Positions 25,534 through 28,593 of a stretch of 28,593 nucleotides of DNA are shown piece after piece. Position 1 is the first letter of the stretch, and every line of letters begins with the position of its first letter. Made by a program: the position numbers and the translations under genes. The notes under the pieces are model-generated. The model was not told the origin of the DNA, made no database searches, and saw only the letters and a list, made by a program, of their open reading frames with translations. This DNA comes from JAVBPA01 sp031549925 (GTDB taxonomy: Bacteria; Bacillota; Clostridia; Oscillospirales; CAG-272): contig JAVBPA010000074.1 of NCBI GenBank assembly GCA_031549925.1, positions 1-28,593 of the forward strand, read 5' to 3'.

Positions 25534-27369
25534 TTATACTTTTTTAATTGTAAGTTTATAGTTACTTTCCGTTATATCTTCTTTTGATTTTAATCTTATT
25601 CTGTATAAAACATCCTGACCCCAGCCGCTTATTATCTTCGGATCTGTTATTTCAATTTCATCGTAATCAGGTATCAACGACTTGTCATATTCGATTAAAT
25701 ACTCATTATTTATTACATTTTTGAAATCGAAATCAATAAATCCCGCTTTTTTAAATTCCGGTTTATATTTTGTAAGCAAGTTAAATTCTATACTTCCGTT
25801 TTCTCTAAATGCAATTTTGTCTTCTATTACAATAAATTCGTTGAATGTAAATTCCCTGATATAAAATTTAATATCCGCTTCTTCCGGATAAGCCTCGGTT
25901 AATTCCATTTTCAAATTATTGCAATCCGGATTATACAAAATATTTTTTGCTTTAAATTTTCCTCCCGGTTCCTGCACTTTTCCGTTTATTGTAGGTAAAT
26001 TATGGTATTCGGAACGCATAAGCCAAATTTTCCAACGGTTAGCGTTAAATGTATCCGCTGTATATGTACCTACTCCGGCATCAATGAAAAGCGGTTCTCC
26101 GCCGGCATAAACCACAAAACTCCCCACATCGTTGTGATTATGGCTTTCTGCGTTATGTCCGCCTTTTGCGGCAAGATATAAATCCGATGTACGTTTTGCC
26201 GCAATACAAAGCCCGTCAAACCAAATTTTTTCCGGCGGATTGTAATCCTTTTTTATAATATCAATATCGCATAAATTTTTTATTACCCTGTAATACTGTC
26301 CGTTTGTCATGAAATGCGGTTTTATATTTTTATTATATATATTATAGGAAGTAAAATCATACATAATATCAGAGCAGCATCTTCTTCCGAATCGGTTTAT
26401 CATATAAAAATCCGGATTAAAACTTGCGGGGCAATCCGCAAAATTCAAATAATATTTATCACAAACATTAACCAAAGCAATATATTCACCGATTTTGCAA
26501 ACATTTTTATTATCGAAAACATTTATCGCTCCGCCGCTCAAATCGTATAATATTTCGCAGCAGTCAAAATAAGAACCGCCCGCTACTCCCCAATAACTAG
26601 GACCTTCATCGCAGCCGCCGTCTTCGTGATAATTTACAATAAATCTGTCAAGTATAACCATACTGTAATTTATTATATCACTTCGTTTTTTATCATCTTT
26701 TACGCATAACATAGCAGTAGTCAATATATTGGATATAATCCAAGGAGTCCAGTTGTTTAAAACCTGTCCTTTTGTTCCCATCCACCACATGTCATCGTAT
26801 TTTAAAAACGGTTCTATTATTTTTTTATTTAATTCATATAAAATGCGTTCGCAAAAAATTTTAGTTTGTGCGTCAAGGATACTATTTCCAAGGTAATAAA
26901 TCCAGGCGAGCAAAGCTCCTGTTTCGGCGGAAAACAAATCTATATTATCGACATCATCTTTATAGCAGTAAGAAATAGGATCAACGATTCCTTTTCTTGA
27001 TTTATTATGAGCCGGAATAACCCAAGTAGTTTCTTCGAGAATCAATTGTAATCCGTCGAGCAATTTATCAGTAAATCTTCCCTTTTGTTCTATGTATTCC
27101 GCTATAAGAAAAAGAAAAACGAGTCTGCGGCGATTAAAGTAAATGTTTTCATAATTAGATCTGTTACCATTGCGTCTAAACTGCATATAAACGCTAACCG
27201 GCAAAACTTCATATTCTTTGTTTAATAAATTATGAGCGGAATTTAATATATCTTCTCTATATTTTTCGTTAATTATAATGCTTTCGGAACCGATATCTAA
27301 AAAAGGTTTAAATGAATTGCATGAATAATCATTTATTTGATTTATATATTTTTCAAAGACATTATTCAT
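25534..27369 (-). CDS. Heparinase II/III-like protein, cytoplasmic
   Basis: I start this at 27369, where AAAGGGGAGA precedes ATG. A longer reading to 27492 would begin upstream of the promoter at 27442-27470. The 611-residue product (MNNVFEKYINQ) has an N-terminal alpha-helical toroid (about 40-360) and a C-terminal beta-sandwich, the fold of heparinase II/III and alginate or chondroitin-type lyases. WWMGTKGQVLNNWTPWI and GGCDEGPSYWGVAGGSYFD in the toroid and the hallmark GGHNAESHNHNDVGSFV (His410, His412, Asp414), then EPLFIDAGVGTYT, support this. Such enzymes cleave uronic-acid-containing polysaccharides by beta-elimination. No signal peptide is seen, so it would act on imported oligosaccharides. 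It is the promoter-proximal gene of the arabinose run, so uronate-containing, arabinose-decorated material is a possible substrate, an inference only. Confidence 0.86.
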   Translation of the reverse strand: MNNVFEKYINQINDYSCNSFKPFLDIGSESIIINEKYREDILNSAHNLLNKEYEVLPVSVYMQFRRNGNRSNYENIYFNRRRLVFLFLIAEYIEQKGRFTDKLLDGLQLILEETTWVIPAHNKSRKGIVDPISYCYKDDVDNIDLFSAETGALLAWIYYLGNSILDAQTKIFCERILYELNKKIIEPFLKYDDMWWMGTKGQVLNNWTPWIISNILTTAMLCVKDDKKRSDIINYSMVILDRFIVNYHEDGGCDEGPSYWGVAGGSYFDCCEILYDLSGGAINVFDNKNVCKIGEYIALVNVCDKYYLNFADCPASFNPDFYMINRFGRRCCSDIMYDFTSYNIYNKNIKPHFMTNGQYYRVIKNLCDIDIIKKDYNPPEKIWFDGLCIAAKRTSDLYLAAKGGHNAESHNHNDVGSFVVYAGGEPLFIDAGVGTYTADTFNANRWKIWLMRSEYHNLPTINGKVQEPGGKFKAKNILYNPDCNNLKMELTEAYPEEADIKFYIREFTFNEFIVIEDKIAFRENGSIEFNLLTKYKPEFKKAGFIDFDFKNVINNEYLIEYDKSLIPDYDEIEITDPKIISGWGQDVLYRIRLKSKEDITESNYKLTIKKV

Positions 27370-27441
27370 TAAAAAAATCTCCCCTTTCAGTATTTTAATT
27401 GAAATCAAACGAAGTATTTTTACACATAAAATACACGAACA

Positions 27442-27470
27442 ATTATAACAGTACATTGATATATTGTCAA
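27442..27470 (-). promoter_or_regulatory. Consensus sigma-A promoter for the heparinase/arabinose run
   Basis: On the minus strand TTGACA (27470-27465) and TATAAT (27447-27442) are perfect and 17 bases apart. Transcription should start near 27435, leaving a leader of about 65 bases before the ATG at 27369. This promoter rules out the in-frame start further upstream at 27492. Confidence 0.9.
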
Positions 27471-27560
27471 GCTTTATCAAATAATAATACATGAGTACTT
27501 ACTTATATTATAACATATATTATATAAATAATTTATAATAATTTTGTGCATTCTTCCCTA

Positions 27561-27589
27561 TTGTAATTTTATAATTTTAATGATATAAT
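27561..27589 (+). promoter_or_regulatory. Promoter of tRNA-Val
   Basis: TTGTAA (27561-27566) and TATAAT (27584-27589) are 17 bases apart, and TGA before the -10 makes it an extended -10 element. The expected start is only a few bases before the tRNA at 27599, so there is almost no 5' leader. Confidence 0.8.
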
Positions 27590-27598
27590 ATCCGTTAC

Positions 27599-27675
27599 GG
27601 GGGCATAGCTCAGCTGGTTAGAGTGTATGCTTGACATGCATAAGGTCACTGGTTCGATCCCAGCTGTCCCCACCA
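27599..27675 (+). tRNA. tRNA-Val (anticodon GAC), CCA encoded
   Basis: The 77 bases fold as a cloverleaf: acceptor GGGGGCA with TGTCCCC, D-arm GCTC...GAGT, anticodon stem TATGC/GCATA with loop TTGACAT and anticodon GAC at 27633-27635, T-loop TTCGATC, discriminator A and an encoded CCA. GAC reads the valine codons GUC and GUU. Three less usual positions occur: a G-U at 5-68, a G-U at 10-25 and an A-C mismatch at 49-65 in the T stem. The remaining pairs are standard and the promoter and terminator are in place, so it is probably functional. Confidence 0.95.
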
Positions 27676-27679
27676 AAAT

Positions 27680-27725
27680 AAATGCTTCGATTATTTTATT
27701 GTTTTATAATCGAAGTATTTTTTTT
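27680..27725 (+). terminator. Intrinsic terminator after tRNA-Val
   Basis: CTTCGATTAT (27685-27694) pairs with ATAATCGAAG (27706-27715). The stem extends through a G-U and A-T pairs to about 15 bp, with an 11-base loop, followed by a T run to 27725. It starts five bases after the CCA end of the tRNA. Confidence 0.88.
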
Positions 27726-27751
27726 ATAATATAGTCTTTTTTTTATAAATA

Positions 27752-27760
27752 TGATATAAT
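27752..27760 (+). promoter_or_regulatory. Extended -10 promoter of mscL
   Basis: TGATATAAT gives a consensus -10 (27755-27760) with a TGn extension, 29 bases before the mscL start. No good -35 is seen at 17 bases. The gene follows a terminator, so its own promoter is expected here. Confidence 0.6.
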
Positions 27761-27789
27761 AAGACATTACTTATATTACAGGAGTTTAT

Positions 27790-28242
27790 ATGTGGAAAGA
27801 ATTTAAAAAGTTCGCTTTCAAAGGAAATGTAGTGGATATGGCTGTCGGTGTTATTATCGGAGGAGCGTTCGGAAAAATTGTAACATCGCTTGTGAACGAT
27901 ATAATAATGCCTCCAATCGGATTGTTAATCGGGGGTATGAATTTTTCAGAATTAAAATTTATTTTATCAGAAGCTACTGCGGAAAAAGCCGAAGCGGCTA
28001 TAAACTATGGAATATTTATTCAAAGCATACTTGATTTTTTTATAATAGCATTGTCAATTTTTGCTGTAGTCAGAATTATCGGTAAAACTCAGGAAAAAAT
28101 AACAAAAAAAGAACGTGAAGCGGAATTAAAAGCGAAAGCCGAAGCAGAAGCTAAAGCAAAAGCAGAAGCTGATGCAAACAAAAAACCTACGGCGGAAGAA
28201 TTACTTGCCGAAATAAGAGATATTATAAAAAACAACAAATAA
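27790..28242 (+). CDS. mscL: Large-conductance mechanosensitive channel MscL
   Basis: MscL forms a homopentameric pore in the cytoplasmic membrane that opens under high tension and releases solutes during osmotic downshock. The 150-residue protein starts with the amphipathic helix MWKEFKKFAFKGNVVDMAVG. The pore-lining first membrane helix (VIIGGAFGKIVTSLVNDIIMPPIG, about 21-45) follows. There is then a short periplasmic loop, a second membrane helix (FIQSILDFFIIALSIFAVV, about 77-95) and a long charged cytoplasmic helix rich in Ala, Glu and Lys (about 100-130) before the final bundle ELLAEIRDIIKNN. The charged helix is longer than in many relatives but within range. AGGAG lies seven bases before the ATG. 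The gene is a single unit, followed by repeat copy D. Confidence 0.97.
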   Translation: MWKEFKKFAFKGNVVDMAVGVIIGGAFGKIVTSLVNDIIMPPIGLLIGGMNFSELKFILSEATAEKAEAAINYGIFIQSILDFFIIALSIFAVVRIIGKTQEKITKKEREAELKAKAEAEAKAKAEADANKKPTAEELLAEIRDIIKNNK

Positions 28243-28251
28243 AAACAGGAA

Positions 28252-28285
28252 ACGGTCGCTTTTGTAAAAGCTCCGCAAAACTTTT
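28252..28285 (+). repeat. 34-bp hairpin repeat, copy D
   Basis: This plus-direction copy begins nine bases after the mscL stop and 46 bases before the next gene. It differs from copy A at position 1 and in two of the three loop bases. The loop change (GTA) makes the inner stem GCTTTT/AAAAGC one pair longer. Confidence 0.9.
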
Positions 28286-28331
28286 AAATAAATTATTTTT
28301 AATGTTTTCGGAATTTTTAAAGGAAATTATT

Positions 28332-28593
28332 ATGAAAAAATTAATTATATTATTTATATTGATTTTAATGATTATTTTGATGACTAATTGTAAAAATCAA
28401 ACTAATTACAGCAATCAAACAGTTAAAAATAATCAAACAAATGAATCTGAAGCTTTAGCCATAGGCGGAGGAGCAAATACTGAATTTCATGATTCTTTTA
28501 ATACATTTTCCGCTTGTATTTATGATAGTTTAATAAAAGAAGAAGCATTTATGGAATGGATGCATTATAACGCCGAAATAATGAATAAATACG
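28332..28593 (+). CDS. Predicted lipoprotein, partial (runs off the window)
   Basis: The reading frame from the ATG at 28332 is open to the window end (87 residues, incomplete). AAAGGAAA lies about seven bases upstream. It begins with a lipoprotein signal: MKKLIIL, a hydrophobic core and lipobox LMTNC (Cys20). A short Asn/Gln-rich linker (NQTNYSNQTVKNNQTN) and ALAIGGGANTEFHDSFNTFSACIYDSLIKEE follow. I do not recognise the family. It follows mscL and repeat copy D in the same direction. Confidence 0.75.
   Translation, partial: MKKLIILFILILMIILMTNCKNQTNYSNQTVKNNQTNESEALAIGGGANTEFHDSFNTFSACIYDSLIKEEAFMEWMHYNAEIMNKY

Noticed and set aside
27370..27492. N-terminal extension of the heparinase-like gene to 27492
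   Set aside because: It lies over and upstream of a perfect promoter, and a strong ribosome site precedes 27369.
1..28593. Search by eye for CRISPR arrays, insertion sequences, prophage or toxin-antitoxin genes
   Set aside because: No regularly spaced direct repeats, transposase or integrase motifs, or paired small toxin-like genes were seen.

Overview
The window is AT-rich bacterial DNA with short intergenic gaps, GGAG-type ribosome binding sites, near-consensus sigma-A promoters and Gram-positive-style lipoproteins. The MiaB carries a Cys-Gln-Gln-Asn motif of the kind seen in clostridia. Together these suggest an uncultured member of the Clostridia (Bacillota), probably an anaerobic glycan fermenter from a gut or similar habitat. 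Taxonomy is an inference from gene style only.

Layout. Positions 32-10103 (+) form one co-oriented run. It begins with three housekeeping genes: an ApbE-type flavin transferase, miaB and nadE. They are followed by a GH2 beta-mannosidase-like enzyme, a GH36-type enzyme and a URO-D-superfamily protein of unknown role. Positions 10240-14176 (-) carry a beta-propeller glycosidase-like protein and a second GH2 enzyme. A glutamate dehydrogenase gene (14455-15741, +) has its own consensus promoter and a bidirectional terminator shared with a convergent GH38 alpha-mannosidase gene (15921-18407, -). The alpha-mannosidase gene is divergent from a ROK-family sugar kinase gene (18488-19351, +). Positions 19416-27369 (-) hold a TIM-barrel glycosidase-like protein, an L-arabinose-type pathway (AraD epimerase, AraB ribulokinase, and a COG2407-type isomerase in place of a classical AraA), a small lipoprotein, and a heparinase II/III-type protein at the promoter-proximal end. 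The right end has tRNA-Val(GAC), mscL and the start of another lipoprotein gene.

How it fits together. At least five, probably seven, of the proteins handle glycans. None of them has a visible signal peptide, so they probably break down imported oligosaccharides inside the cell. The released sugars would be phosphorylated by the ROK kinase or fed through AraB/AraD to xylulose 5-phosphate. No transporter and no transcription regulator lies in the window, so import and control must be encoded elsewhere.

Most notable observations. (1) The NAD+ synthetase keeps its full glutaminase domain but has lost the catalytic Cys and Glu. (2) A highly conserved 34-bp hairpin repeat sits just after gene stops at four places, twice with a second hairpin about 35 bp further on. 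(3) A perfect 13-bp inverted repeat lies in front of the ribulokinase gene. (4) The ROK kinase has lost its zinc-site residues together. (5) A URO-D-like protein of unknown function is embedded among glycosidase genes. No CRISPR array, prophage, insertion sequence or obvious defence system was seen.
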